The notes beneath the pieces are model-generated. The model did no database searches, was not told where the DNA came from, and worked only from the letters and a program-made list of their open reading frames with translations. From contig JARWMV010000091.1 in NCBI GenBank assembly GCA_030998015.1, positions 1 through 62,599 of the forward strand: DNA of 62,599 nucleotides, given 5' to 3'. This stretch comes from Ceratorhiza oryzae-sativae. Lineage: Eukaryota > Basidiomycota > Agaricomycetes > Cantharellales > Ceratobasidiaceae. Both the position numbers and the translations under genes were made by a program. This document shows positions 1 through 11,211 of the stretch, one piece after another (positions within the stretch are counted from its first letter, which is position 1; the number at the start of each line of letters is the position of its first letter).

Positions 1-627
1 ATTCAGATGTTGGGATCATACGAAAGTGCCTATGTATTTTATTTGTATGTTGCGCATGTGGCCCAAATACCCCACGTATATCATGAGCCAGGTTCGACGA
101 AAGTGAGATTTAAACGGCTTCCTGACAAAACGTGAATTTTTGAGCGCTTGCGCGTGAATAGGTTGGATCACCAGGGCACCATTTCTGGATTGAGGTCTTC
201 AGTTCGTCGAGGGCGCTAACCAACGCGCAGTTTATGCAGCCAATGTTTTAAATACGTGATTTGCTCCAGAACTTGATTCAAGACTCTGTCTCACGCAGGG
301 AGGTTTCGGTGGCTAAGATACAAATCGTACTTCGAGGTACAGTGAGAATAAAATACTTGGGAAAGAAAGAAAAGTACGATACCTTAGCTCAACTACGAAG
401 GTAGAGAACTAAGGAAGAAGAGAGGGGGTTCCCGGGAACTCACGCACAATATCAGAGAGGGGGACAGGAAACAATAACAAATATGCGCATACACGCACGC
501 ATATGATTATAAATTCAACAAGGCAGAGCCTGGAACGATAAAAGTGAGGTACAGGTAGAAACAAGCAGGACGTGAGGCTACGAAATGGGAGGTACGGACA
601 GTGCTAGTGGCGTGTATAGACAGTAGA
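1..627. other. no gene seen
   Basis: I see no convincing ORF, RNA gene or repeat boundary here. The sequence is AT-moderate and ends at the LINE remnant. Confidence 0.5.
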
Positions 628-1250
628 TTACTTGGAGAAGGCAGATGAGGTGGAGAGGAAATTGGCCATGGCTGTAAGGCCTGGCACAGTTTTCAAAAGA
701 TCATGAAGCTGGAGGTACTTTGATGCCTTCCTCAGTTTCATTTGAGCTAAGTTATTCATGGGGAATTCCAGCAATACATGCCAGAGCAACTGCTCTTGCA
801 GTGTATTGTCACATGGGCAACCAGAGTCTGCTACAACTTCAAACTGGGTGTAGTGCTCACCACAGAATGCATGCCCAAGTATGATTTGGATTATCCAGGA
901 GTGTATGCACCATATACCATTGAATGACTTGTGGAATGGGTGAAGCTGAAGGGTTGGAGGACCTGCTAGTGAGGTCATAATGTGTGTGGAGTGATGGCCC
1001 AATTGCCAAGTGTGGCCCCAATCACAAATGGCCTGCCTCTAGACATGAATTTGGCCCAAGTAATTGTACAGTTGAAAATGGGTTCAGGTGTAATTGAGCC
1101 CCCTTCATTTGCAAGATGGTCAGCATGCTTGTTGCCAGAAATCCCCTTATGCCCAGGGGCCCAATAGAATTTGACCTTCACATCATGCACAGTATGTAGG
1201 TATATCACTATGAAAAGGAACCCACCTAAATCCAAGGTGTCACCCAACAC
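628..1250 (-). pseudogene. 3' remnant of a LINE (non-LTR) retrotransposon: RNase H and C-terminal tail
   Basis: On the minus strand, 1250-975 encodes the second half of a ribonuclease H domain, with the motif YWAPGHKGISGNKHADHLA; this H..GN..AD core is typical of the RNase H placed after the reverse transcriptase in fungal Tad/I-type LINEs. Reading continues in another frame at 1002-628, where GHAFCGEHY and a Cys pair (CPC) resemble the conserved C-terminal tail of the same ORF2 proteins. No reverse transcriptase or endonuclease is left, so this is a 5'-truncated, frameshifted fossil. 5' truncation is usual for LINEs. The family assignment rests on motif memory; the RNase H call itself is firm. 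Confidence 0.7.
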
Positions 1251-1804
1251 CTTAAGTTAGGCAGCTGGGGACCCCTAAATAAAGGTGTCACCTGACATCT
1301 TTTCAAAATGTCACTAAATAGGTGTTGCAGGACACCTAAATTTAGGTGCTGCTACACCTACTTCCCCATGGTTGCATAGGCAGTTTAGGTATGCTTGTAC
1401 CTATTTCTTATCTGTCTCTCTTGGCAATTTAGGGTCAATAGGACCTAATCTTAGGGCTAGTGGTACCTAGTGCTTGTACATTGGTACATTGTACAATTGA
1501 ACATATAACCATACAGTTATAATCATACACACAGCCCATGAGCCTAGAGAGGAAGCCTGGGGAGAAGGTTCATTGTGAAATCTGGCATGGCAAGGGAACA
1601 TGGAGTAGCAACAAGGGGTGCAAGGGGTAAAGACACAGTTGTAGTCATCATCTGACCTGTAAGCACAAAGTAGAAACATGCAATTGTTTGTCAGTGTCCA
1701 CTTGGGACATCAATGTATGCAGTTGGGACTTACTGTGGCAGCTCTGGAAGTGTTGACAGAGGCAACACAGGGGCAGAGGAACAAACATGCCAAGATTTGG
1801 TGAC
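1251..1804. other. no gene; short degenerate GGTGTC/ACACCT repeats
   Basis: Between 1245 and 1400 the words GGTGTCAC, ACACCTAAAT and TTAGGTG recur in both orientations. They make small imperfect palindromes but no clear element. No coding region is supported. Confidence 0.35.
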
Positions 1805-2332
1805 TGTCAGAGCTACGACCAGGAAGGATGACCCAAATGTCTAAGAGGACGATGGGAGACCTATAGGCAATGATGCCAGAGGTCTAAGTCACAACATCAA
1901 GGGGTGACATGCAACAAGGAGTAGGGGTGCGATAAGACGCAGGGAGGTAGAAGTATGTGCACTTGTCCTTAAGAGGACTGGGCAGGGACTATGGACTAAG
2001 AGTCACACAGGTAGTAGAAGGGTACAACAGGAGGTCGAGTTCTGAGGCTTAAGGCTCTCAGACTCTCCCTTTATATATTCATACAACAAGCTATATCAAA
2101 TACACAAATGATGATACAAGACAACTATCATATGATGTAGAAATGGTGCCATGTAACAGAACATTCCAGAATGTACAAACATGTCATAAACAACAACAAG
2201 GTCACGTGATCATGTAAGTAATAATCTATGCATATATCTGATTAAACAGGACTTGTCCAAAAAGCAAGAAAAATAGAAATATAAAATATAGAAAATTATA
2301 ATTAAATCTGTGTCATGGTCTAGGCCATGACA
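1805..2332 (-). repeat. probable 3' LTR of the old gypsy element
   Basis: On the minus strand a purine tract is followed at 2332 by TGTCATGGCC, a TG-starting LTR edge. A TATA-like TATATAAA (minus strand, around 2071-2078) lies inside, as expected for an LTR promoter. The left edge is set at a TGTCAG word at 1805, so that the LTR would start TGTCA and end TGACA, but this boundary is a guess because there is no second LTR to compare with. Confidence 0.45.
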
Positions 2333-2345
2333 CTTCCCCCCCATC
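2333..2345 (-). other. polypurine tract of the old gypsy element
   Basis: The plus strand reads CTTCCCCCCC next to the putative LTR edge, i.e. GGGGGGGAAG on the element strand. This is the plus-strand primer position directly 5' of a 3' LTR, the same arrangement as in the younger elements of this window. Confidence 0.6.
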
Positions 2346-4592
2346 AAGGTCCAAGTGCATTGGGATGGAGTTGGTGGAAGTCTTTTACCTGTTCAGGGGC
2401 ATTCTTGAGTTTGGCTTTAGGTAACCAAAGATTTTCTTCTGGTCCATAGCCTTTCCACTTGACATAGTACTCCAATCTCCTTCCAACCTTTCGAGAGTCC
2501 AAGATTTCTTCTACTTCAAATTCCTCTTCCCCATCAGGAGTGACCACTGGTGGCACTGGGATAGGTTGCCGGTTATAGTTGTCTGTTGGTTTTGGGAATA
2601 AGAGTGAAGTATGGAATACTGGGTGAACCTTCATGGATTTGGGTAATTCCAGTTTGAAGGTGTGTTTCCCGATTTTCTCCAATACTTTGTATGGTCCAAA
2701 ACGCCTGTTATCCAATTTCTTTGAAGGGCGTATGGTTTTGATATTTGAGCCGTCTAGGAAAACTTTTGATCCGACTTCAATCTTGGGTGCTTTGCAATGC
2801 TTCTGATTATAGTATTCAGAGTATGTTTGGTTGGCAATCATTAGAGCAGCTTTAGCCTCTTCTTGGATTTCTTTGAGGTGTTCAGCATATTGATCGGCAG
2901 CAGGTACCTGGCTTTCTTTGGTATTACCCACAGTAAAATCCAGGTTGTAACCATAGCAGGTGAAGAACGGTGAATAGTTTGATCCTGAGTGTTTCCCATT
3001 ATTGTATGCAAATTCTGCCATAGGCAGTGCTGCAACCCAATCCATCTGTCAATGATTTATATAGTGACAAAGATATATTTCAACAAATTGGTTCAGCCTT
3101 TCACTTTGCCCATCAACCTGAGGTCTGTACGCTGTGGAGTAATGTGGTTCAATATTTAGGCGTTTGTACAGTTGGTGAAGGAATTTAGCATTGAAGTTGG
3201 GTCCTTGGTCAGATATGGTTTTCCAGGGTAATCTGTGCAATTTCCAGACAAAGTTGACAAATAGGTTGGCAACATCTACTGCAGTGGCTCCTGAATGTGT
3301 GGGGATGAAGTGTACCATTTTTGATAATCGGTCCACCACTGTAAGTATTGCATCATAACCTTCTGACATTGGTAATCCAGTAATCAAGTCATAAGTGATC
3401 TCCTCCCAAGGTTTGTTTGGTAAATCTATTGGTTGGAGGAGACCAGGAGGTGCTTGGTTTGAGTGTTTATTCTGGATACATGAGTCACATGCCTGAATGT
3501 AATTAACAACAGATTTTTTCATTCCAGACCAATAGTAGTCTTGAGACAAGAGATCTAGTGTCCTGAAATGCCCTGGGTGCCCTGCTGCAGGATTGTCATG
3601 CTGGCTTTCTATGACAGCTTGTCTAATTTCTGACTCATTTGGTACATATATGCAGTCGTGGTAGTACAACAAGTCATCTTCTAGATGCCAGCCTTTAACC
3701 TGGATGTTTTCCTTGAGGGACTTTAGAATCTTTGTTATGGCTTTATCATTGGGTAACGCATCCCTGATGAGATCATTGAGGGAATGGTCAGTGAGAATTG
3801 CCAAAATGAAAAGCTCAGGGCTGATAAGCAGTGGGATTTCACCCCCCTCTTTAGCTGCTTCTCTCCGAAGTGACTCTTGTTGGGATAGGATGTCAGCTTT
3901 TCTGTTTTGTACCCCTTTTCTGTACTTGATTCTGTAGTTATAATTGGCTAGGAAACCCATCCACCTTGCCTGTCTACGGTTTAAGTCCCTTTTTGTCTGG
4001 AAAAACTCTAAATTTTTATGGTCTGAGAGTACCAAGACAGGGATTTCTGAACCTTCAAGCAGGTGATGCCATTCTTTGAATGCTCATATCATAGCCAGCA
4101 ACTCTTATCATGGATGTCGTAGTTGCGTTCAGCTGGTGACAGAGTTTTGGAATAGAAGGCTACTGGGTGCAATTTATCATCTTTGCCATACTGGTTAAGA
4201 ATAGCTCCAGTGGCAAAATCAGACACATCGCATTCCAGTATAAATTCCTTTGTGACATTGGGTTGGATTAGGACAGGAGATTTGACTAGTGCTTTTTTCA
4301 GAATTTGGAAAGATGCTTCCTCATTCTTGCCCCATCGCCAAGAAACATCTTTATGCAGAAGCTGGTACAAGGGCCAAGCTCATCCTGCAAAGTCTTCTAT
4401 GAAGCGGTGGTAGTAGTTGAAGAATCCTAGTGCCTCCTGTACTTCCTTTACAGTATGCGGTGTTGCCCAATTAACTGCTTCCATGACCTTTTTGGGGTCT
4501 GTCTTGACTCCTTCACTGTTGGCAATTACACCTAAATATTCCACTTCTGATGCACTGAAAACACATTTTTCCAGGTTGCAATAGAGTTGATG
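2344..4592 (-). pseudogene. old Ty3/gypsy chromovirus pol fragment (RT end, RNase H, integrase, chromodomain)
   Basis: Reading leftward: the RT thumb and connection (4592-4380, LEKCVFSASEVEYLGVI), RNase H (4370-4089, LECDVSDFATGAIL), the RNase H end plus the integrase zinc finger (HPGHFRTLDLL ... CDSCIQNKH) and catalytic core (TVVDRLSKMVHF, TISDQGPNF, VDGQSERLNQ; 4035-3049), then the integrase C-terminus with GPY module (RRFGPYKVL) and a chromodomain (EEILDSRKVGRRLEYYVKWK; 3045-2344). Stops or frame changes near 3047, 4060 and 4375 break the ORF. Everything upstream of the RT thumb is missing because the P1 LTR starts at 4593. It differs in sequence from the younger family, so it is an older, separate lineage. 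Confidence 0.9.
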
Positions 4593-4967
4593 TGTCACGA
4601 ACTGACACGCATATATCCACTCTATAATATTTTCTCAATTTACTACATTTTATGAGATCGTCTTCAAACATACTTGCCTTTTATGGTATATCTGTGTCAT
4701 GTGACTCATGGAATGTTCCAGACCGATAACCGAGATGTATTTCAACTCCAATGTGAAATTCTGCAGTTCCGCAGTCGCTTCTACTGCTTCTATCTCTTAT
4801 CTGTCGTGACTCACTGTACAGACTTGTTTGTTATGATGTGGCTCGTACTATGTATATAAACCAGGTCAAGTTCGCAGAGGACTCCTCAAGAACTTGACCT
4901 CTCATCGAATACAAGTTCTTTTATTCTCTTACTATTTTTCTTGCCGCCTGACTTGTCGTCGTCGACA
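4593..4967 (+). repeat. 5' LTR of P1 (375 bp)
   Basis: Starts TGTCACGAACTGACACGC and ends GTCGTCGTCGACA, so it has TG..CA termini. The same unit occurs six more times (10835-11211, 17404-17778, 20973-21349, 27539-27915, 31104-31479, 37665-38041), always flanking a gypsy body in the expected orientation. It contains a TATA box and the hairpin described separately. Confidence 0.93.
4853..4900 (+). promoter_or_regulatory. LTR core promoter and self-priming transcript start
   Basis: TATATAAA lies at 4853-4860. At 4886-4900, about 33 bp downstream, is TCAAGAACTTGACCT, which is the exact reverse complement of the primer binding site at 4970-4984. An 11-bp upstream arm AGGTCAAGTTC (4863-4873) also pairs with GAACTTGACCT (4890-4900). 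The spacing puts the likely RNA 5' end at the complementary sequence. The TSS is inferred, not measured. Confidence 0.7.
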
Positions 4968-4985
4968 TCAGGTCAAGTTCTTGAC
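4968..4985 (+). other. primer binding site complementary to the element's own RNA 5' end
   Basis: Two bases after the LTR end, AGGTCAAGTTCTTGA (4970-4984) pairs perfectly over 15 nt with 4886-4900 in the LTR. The same pair is present in M1 (PBS complement at 17387-17401), M2 and M3. Tf1 of fission yeast and the sushi group prime reverse transcription by such fold-back of the RNA rather than with a tRNA. A GTAAGT splice-donor-like word follows just after it. Confidence 0.75.
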
Positions 4986-5289
4986 AATCGTAAGTCTCAG
5001 TGTCGTCTGGGATACATTCTGGAACGCCGTTGGCGTCGTCTCGAGATAACTCCCCGTTGCCTTCCCCAATCCTACTCCACCTATCCACAGCCACGAGATA
5101 TCGTTGCCCTATACGCGCCTCTGTGAAACCTTGCATAGCTAGGTCCCTCACACGTCGTAACAAGCTTCGGTTCTCCAATCTCTTTCATCAACAAGAGGTG
5201 GGGTCGCTCATTGCCCTTAAGTAGCTGAGCAACGGAGGTCACCTTCCTATTCCAATAGACTCGGGATAGGGTCTATTTTTCCTTTCATC

Positions 5290-6230
5290 TTGCTCTTGCT
5301 TGAGTACGTCTCTGACGGAATGCGCGGCCCTCAAGTGGCACAACCTTTTACAGAAGATCAGCGCTGCCATCTGTGTGGGTGGTTCAGACACCTATCAATC
5401 CACTGCTTCACCCTCAACTCAGTCAAAAGCATCCTTGAAGGAGCAGGGCACATCGATTTCAACCGAGTAGTAATTATCAAAGTCCGCCCCCAGAGAGTCG
5501 GACGTGCCCAACAAGCCTTCGTCACCGAGCCAGGTGCCCCTGAGTGCAAAATCTGCCGTCGGGTGAACGGAGCCACTTTCCCAGTGCGCTGCCCCTATTG
5601 TCCTAAGAAGGACAAATTCCTTTATTACTACACCATCCCCCGCAACCAGCTATAAGCTGGAGAACCTCGGCCAACAGCTTGTTCGTCACCTGCTAAACAC
5701 TATCGAAAACTTCCAAGACAGGTACCGTTACTACTGGAATAAGTATGAAGAAACCTGTGAAAAACTTCACGAAGCTGAAGCCCGTTGCGCATACTTAACC
5801 GAACGTTTGTGCGAACACCAGGAGGACTACCTATCCCTCCTCCAAGACCATCTCAGACTAGAAGCAATAGTCCGAGAAACAATTGAACCCCACGAGTACA
5901 CCTTCCCCGTCTTCTCAACACCGTCAGACCTCCCTCACCCCACCTTTCTAAGTGGCACGGGCTTGCCAATTCAGGAAGAAGCACCCCTTCCGGCAGCCCA
6001 AATCAATCCTTCCCAAGGAAGCACTCCTTCGGGACCAAATTAAACTGAAGAGGGTGGAGTGTCCATATCGTTGCCAGGACACCAAAAGCTGGGACTTGGA
6101 CAATACTTGGTTGAGGTTCAGGGGAATCGGGAACTTTGAAATCTATAGACTTGTGAGGGGAACGGAAATTCTTTATTATCAAAACAACTCTCAATTCCCT
6201 GTACTTCCTTATCATCTTTGTCGCCTTTGA
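5290..6230 (+). other. pre-gag module of P1 (three overlapping reading frames, no AUG)
   Basis: Three open frames follow each other between the LTR and gag. Frame A (5290-5655) has Cys/His pairs: CHLCGWFRHLSIHC and CKICRR..CPYC, zinc-finger-like. Frame B (about 5580-6043) has a heptad-rich region (YLTERLCEHQEDYLSLLQDH) that looks like a coiled coil. Frame C (5952-6230) contains CPYRCQDTKSWDLDNTW and is in the gag frame, separated from gag by a stop. None of the three has an AUG near its start. The same order and frames occur in M1, M2 and M3, so the module belongs to the element. Its function is unknown. It may be one ancestral protein split by frameshifts or joined by splicing; I cannot decide. 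Confidence 0.5.
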
Positions 6231-6254
6231 AAATCTACTTGAGTCTCTTCTGAA

Positions 6255-7646
6255 ATGGCATCGCCAACCCCTGCCCCTGCTTGGGCGAATATGTCTGATG
6301 AAGATAAGGTCATCTATATGCTTTGATCAATGGACGAACTGCGAGAGCGAACCAACAATCTCCAAAATGATATTGGGGACGTCGAACACAATAATAAAAC
6401 CTACACAGATTCACTCGAGGCCAAACTTACCACGAATCAGACAAAAATAGATGCGGATGTGGCTGGACTAGCCACCAATGTCAACAACCTAGTGGGAATG
6501 TTAGCCATTCTCCAAACAACTATCACGCGCATCGAAGTGCAAATCAACACCTCCATGGGCAGCTCAGGCACTGCTCAAGTACTAGCTCCCACTGGTACAG
6601 TCCAATCACAACCAACAGCACCTGCTCCCTCTGGAGGGTCGACCACAAAGGTTAAAATGGCCGCCCCTCAAAAATTTGATGGCACAAAACAGGAAGACGC
6701 CATCTCATTCAGAATTGCATGTGCCCGATATGTCAATACAAACATGAGTGGGCACTCGGCTGACCAAGTGGTCGCCTTCATCACCTCTTATCTCGAAGGG
6801 TCAGCAGCTGAATGGGTTAACTCGTATGAAGAATTTGAAATTCTCAACCCTGGAACTGCAATCCCCTGGCTTCACGATGCCAATTTATTCTGGCAAGAGT
6901 TTACTACCCGATATGGGGATCTGAACCACACCGAAAATAACCGTGACAAGTGGCAGAAGTTGAAACAATCCAAGACAGTTCAGGACTACCTCACCCTATT
7001 CAACTTATATTCCACAGGCCTCAACTACAACGATGCCGCCATGCGTGATCAGTTCTATGATGGTCTGTTGTCAGACGTAACAGATAGCATGGTGGCCCAA
7101 AACTATGATCCCCGCACAAAGACATTCGCCCAGCTCACACAGCGGGCCCTGGAAATTGACTGCCACCTCATTTCCTTCGGTAGCAAGAGGACATCTCATG
7201 GGGGTAATAAGTCCAACAGCAACAATGCTTCGACTAGCAGGCCCACAAATAACCCCCAAAGTGTCTCCCAAAAGGAGAAATTCAAGAATGGGGAACGCAT
7301 CTACAAGATCAAAGATGGCAGGGCTGTAAAAGGTCAAATTGTAGCCATTGGCCCCAATGCAAAGGGCTTCATGGTTCCAACCGTCCGTTACGATGGCAGT
7401 AATGCCAACGTATAAGAATCCTTCAAGGACATAAAGAAGGACAATCACCCACCAGCAGTCCCCAAGGCAAAGGATCCAGATGCAATGGATCTGGATAGCG
7501 CAGGAAAGGGGAAGGGAACAAACACCTGCTATAACTGTGGAGGACGGGGCCATATCGCTGCCAAATGTCCCTCAGCCAAGATGTCAGGATATGAGGCAGT
7601 GGTAGAGGATATAGAAACAACCGACGACGAGTCGGTAAAAGAATGA
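6255..7646 (+). pseudogene. gag of P1, two nonsense codons
   Basis: Same protein as the intact 463-residue gag of M1: an N-terminal heptad region, the central retrotransposon gag (capsid-like) domain (ISFRIACARYVNTNMSGHSA ... WQEFTTRYGDL), a linker, then a CCHC zinc knuckle (CYNCGGRGHIAAKCP). The reading frame is broken by TGA at 6324-6326, where the other copies have CGA, and by TAA in place of CAA just after the codons for Asn-Val at about 7412. Both are C-to-T changes. The start is the ATG at 6255, matching M1. The stop TGA (7644-7646) overlaps the pol ATG (7643) as ATGA. Confidence 0.88.
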
Positions 7647-10600
7647 GCTCAAACCGTGCCAGGGGGGCGGTCTTGGGCGCTATGTTACAAAATGCGCATA
7701 ATGAAAACAAAAATATGGAAATGGAATGTATGTCGTTAGGAAACCAATCACAACTACAGTTTTTTTTTCATGCATTCCCTCTGCGCATAACCCCTGAACG
7801 AAAGTCTGCATATAACATGAAAAAATTCAATGGATGGGCCATGATTGACTCAGGGGCCACGTCAGTATTTATACATGAAGATTTGGTTAAACAATACCGT
7901 ATTCCTACCGTTGCCCTAAAAACACCCAAGAAACTGAGGGTAATCGATGGAAGGGAGATAGACTCTGGGTCTGTGACCCACTACTGCACCTTTGAGCTAT
8001 GTATTCAAGAGCACCGAGAAATCCTCAGTGCCTATGTTGTAAACGTTGGCAAAAATGATTTAGTCCTGGGCATGTCATGGCTCAAATTCCATAACCCCAA
8101 CATTGATTGGGATGGAAAGGACATGAAGTTCGACTTGCCAATATGCCTGAAGCATTGCATCACAAGACCCTTGCACGTGCGTGCAAATGAACCTAAGGAG
8201 CTTCAGCTGGACTCCCTAGACTCCCTCCCAACAAAATATAGGGAATTCCAGAAAATATTCGCTGAAGAAGACGACGTCCAACCACTACCACCCCATAGAA
8301 AGTGGGATATGGAAATAGATCTAAAACCAGATGCCAAGCCAAGGCATGGTCCCATATATAGCGTGGGTGTCAAGGAAGACGCAGAATTACGCAAAACCTT
8401 GGATTGCCAACTGAAAGCAGGGCATATCAGACCCTCAAGGTCACCAATGGCATCTCCAGTCATATTTGTCAAAAAGAAGAATGGGAAGCTGCGCATGTGC
8501 ATCGACTACCGGCAGCTAAACGAAATGACTGTCTCCAATGTATACCCGCTCCCACGCATCAATGATATTGTGGAAACCTTGCGGGGGGCAAAGATATTCA
8601 CCAAATTCGACCTAAAGTGGGGTTTCAACCTCATACAAATTCAGGAAGGAGACGAATGGAAGGCCGCTTTTAAGACCAAATACGGGCTGTATGAGCCCCT
8701 AGTCATGCAATTTGGCCAAAAGAATGCACCGGGAACCTTCATGGCCATGATCCGAGAAGAATTCCAGGACATTGAAGGCATTTACGTTGTAATTTACATG
8801 GACGACATATTAGTATTCTCAAAGAACCAGGAAGAACACAATGAACATGTCAGAGAAGTCCTGCGCCGGCTTCAAAAGGCTGGTCTATACTGCGCCCTGG
8901 AGAAATGCGTTTTTGACGTCACTGAAGTGGACTACCTGGGGATAGTAGTGACTCCCCAGGGAATTAAAGTAGACCCAGCCAAGGTCGAAAAGGCTGTTGA
9001 ATGGCCAACCCCTACCAACCCAACCGAAGTCCTGGAAGGGTTGGGGTTTGCAAATTGGTTGAGGCACTTCATAAAAGACTTTTCGAAAATCACAAGATGT
9101 CTTTATGAACTTGTCAAGAAGGATGTAAAATGGGAATGGACAGAAGAAAGGGATCAAGCATGGAATCTGCTGAAGCAAAAATTAAAAGAAGCCCCCCTCC
9201 TAATTCAGCCAGAGCCCAACAAACCATTCATTTTGGAAACCAACGCCTCAGGCTATGCCACAGGCGCTGTATTATTACAATACGGAGAGGACGGAATGCT
9301 CCACCCAATTTCCTATTACTCCAAGGCAATGGTCCCAGCAGAAAGAAACTACGATATTTACAACAAAGAAATGCTGGCAATTATCAAGGCCCTTAAACAC
9401 TGGCGTCATTTGCTAGAAGGGGCCGAACACCCAGTAAACATTGTCTGTGACCACAAGAATTTGGAGTATTGGAAGACAAATCGGCCACTGAACGGTCGGG
9501 TCACACGGTGGCATGAGTTCTTATCCAGGTTCGAATTCAAGATTTTATATATTGAAGGGGCAAAGAATGGCCAGGCAGACATACTCTCTAGGCTGTCAAG
9601 ACACATCCCTAAAGAGGGGGGTGAGAGCCAAGCTCTGCTTGCGCAAAACCAATTTTTGGAGCTGAAATCACTATGCCTGCAAGCAATCACGCCAGACAAT
9701 GACCTAGAACAACTCATTAGGGATGCTATCCCAGGGGACGAACACCTGTCAAAAGTCCTAAAAGCCCTAGATGACAATGAGAAGGTCAAAGATTGGGAAT
9801 GGGACGAAGGACTCTTACGACACAAAGGCAGAATCTACGTCCCAAATAACAAAGAACTTTGCAAACTGGTCATTGAAAGCCGTCACAATAACCCAGCAGC
9901 AGGACACCCAGGACAGTTCAGAACATACGAACTGTTAAATCGCAAATACACGTGGTTATCAATGAAAAAATCAGTCAACGAATATGTCACACACTGCAAG
10001 TCATGCATCAGGAACAAGCACAGCAACCAAGTTCCCCCAGGGCTCTTAAACCCAATACCTGCACCAGAAAAACCTTGGGAGGAAATTACTTATGATCTGA
10101 TCACCGGGCTACCCCTGTCAGAGGGATTTGATGCCATATTTACAGTTGTCGATCGCCTGACAAAAATGGTCCACTTTATTCCATGTCAATCGGAAGCCAG
10201 TGCTATGGATTGCGCCAACCTGTTCCTAACATATGTATGGAAACTCCATGGGTTACCACGGAAAACAATCTCAGACTGCAGCCCCAACTTCGCATCCAAA
10301 TTCTTAAGGCACTTATACAAACGACTGGATATAAAACCCTCCTACTCCACAGCATACCACCCTCAGACAGATGGCCAGTCCGAACGGGCCAACCAAGTAG
10401 TGGAAGGGTACATCAGACACTATGTATCAGACAGACAAGATGACTGGGTCTCACTTCTCACTCCTATTAGCTGAATTTGCCTACAATAATGGTGTCAACG
10501 CCTCAACTGGCAAATCACCATTCTTTGCAAACTACAGTTTCCACCCAAGGCTAGCAGTCGGGGACAGGGAGGAACCAGAACTCCCTTTAGCGGACAACCA

Positions 10601-10834
10601 TGCAGAATGGCTCCAAAAGGGCCATGACGAACTTAAGGCAGCCCTGGAAATAGCAAACCAGAGGATCAAGGGATACTACGACCAGAAGCATCGGACCCCT
10701 GAAGCTATTAAGGTTGGAGACAAAGTTTGGCTTGATACCAAAAACATACGGACACAGCAAGCCTCCAGGAAACTGGCCCACAAAAGAGTTGGACCATTCA
10801 AGGTGGTAGCACAACATGGCACACATGCCTACAA
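7643..10834 (+). pseudogene. pol of P1 (protease, RT, RNase H, integrase), truncated
   Basis: Starts at the ATG inside the ATGA overlap with gag. Domains in order: aspartic protease (IDSGATSVFI, about residue 70), reverse transcriptase with the YMDDILVF catalytic box, RNase H, integrase with H..H/C..C finger and D,D,E core. The RNase H DAS motif reads NAS here (LETNASGYATG), so a catalytic Asp is lost. In the integrase TISDRGPNF has become TISDCSPNF. A small insertion near 10460 shifts the frame at WVSLL, after which reading continues in another frame to 10834. The chromodomain is missing, cut off by M1. The copy is therefore dead. Confidence 0.9.
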
Positions 10835-11211
10835 TGTCGACGACGACAAGTCAGGCGACAAGGAAAATAGTAAGAAAAGTAAAAGAACTTGTATTCGACG
10901 AGAGGTCAAGTTCTTGAGGAGTCCTCTGCGAACTTGACCTGGTTTATATACATAGTACGAGCCACATCATAACAAACAAGTCCATACAGTGAGTCATGAC
11001 AGATAAGAGATAGAAGCAGTAGAAGCGACTGCGGAACTGCGGAATTTCACATCAGAGTTGAAATACATCTCGGTTACCGGTCCGGAACATTCCCCGAGTC
11101 ACATGACACAGATATACCATAAAAGGCATGTATGTTTTGAAGATGATCTCATAAAATGTAGAAAATCGAGAAAATATTGTAGAGTGGATGTATGCGTGTC
11201 AGTTCGTGACA
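10835..11211 (-). repeat. 3' LTR of M1
   Basis: 377 bp with TG..CA ends, preceded on the element strand by the purine tract (plus strand CTTCCCCCCTTC at 11212-11223). The pol stop codon lies about 13 nt inside this LTR. Confidence 0.92.

Larger units (their letters stand above)
4593..10834 (+). mobile_element. gypsy element P1, plus strand, truncated in the integrase by M1
   Basis: A Ty3/gypsy chromovirus copy comprising 5' LTR, primer binding site, pre-gag module, gag, then pol up to the integrase GPF module, where sequence stops at 10834 against the LTR of M1. It sits inside the RT region of the older element. The chromodomain and 3' LTR are absent here and are not found beyond M1. The 5 bp left of the insertion are TGATG (4588-4592); no matching duplication is found at the far end of the nest. 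Confidence 0.9.

Noticed and set aside
4968..4990. PBS complementary to a host tRNA
   Set aside because: The sequence lacks the TGG start complementary to a tRNA CCA end; the internal 15-nt self-match explains it better.
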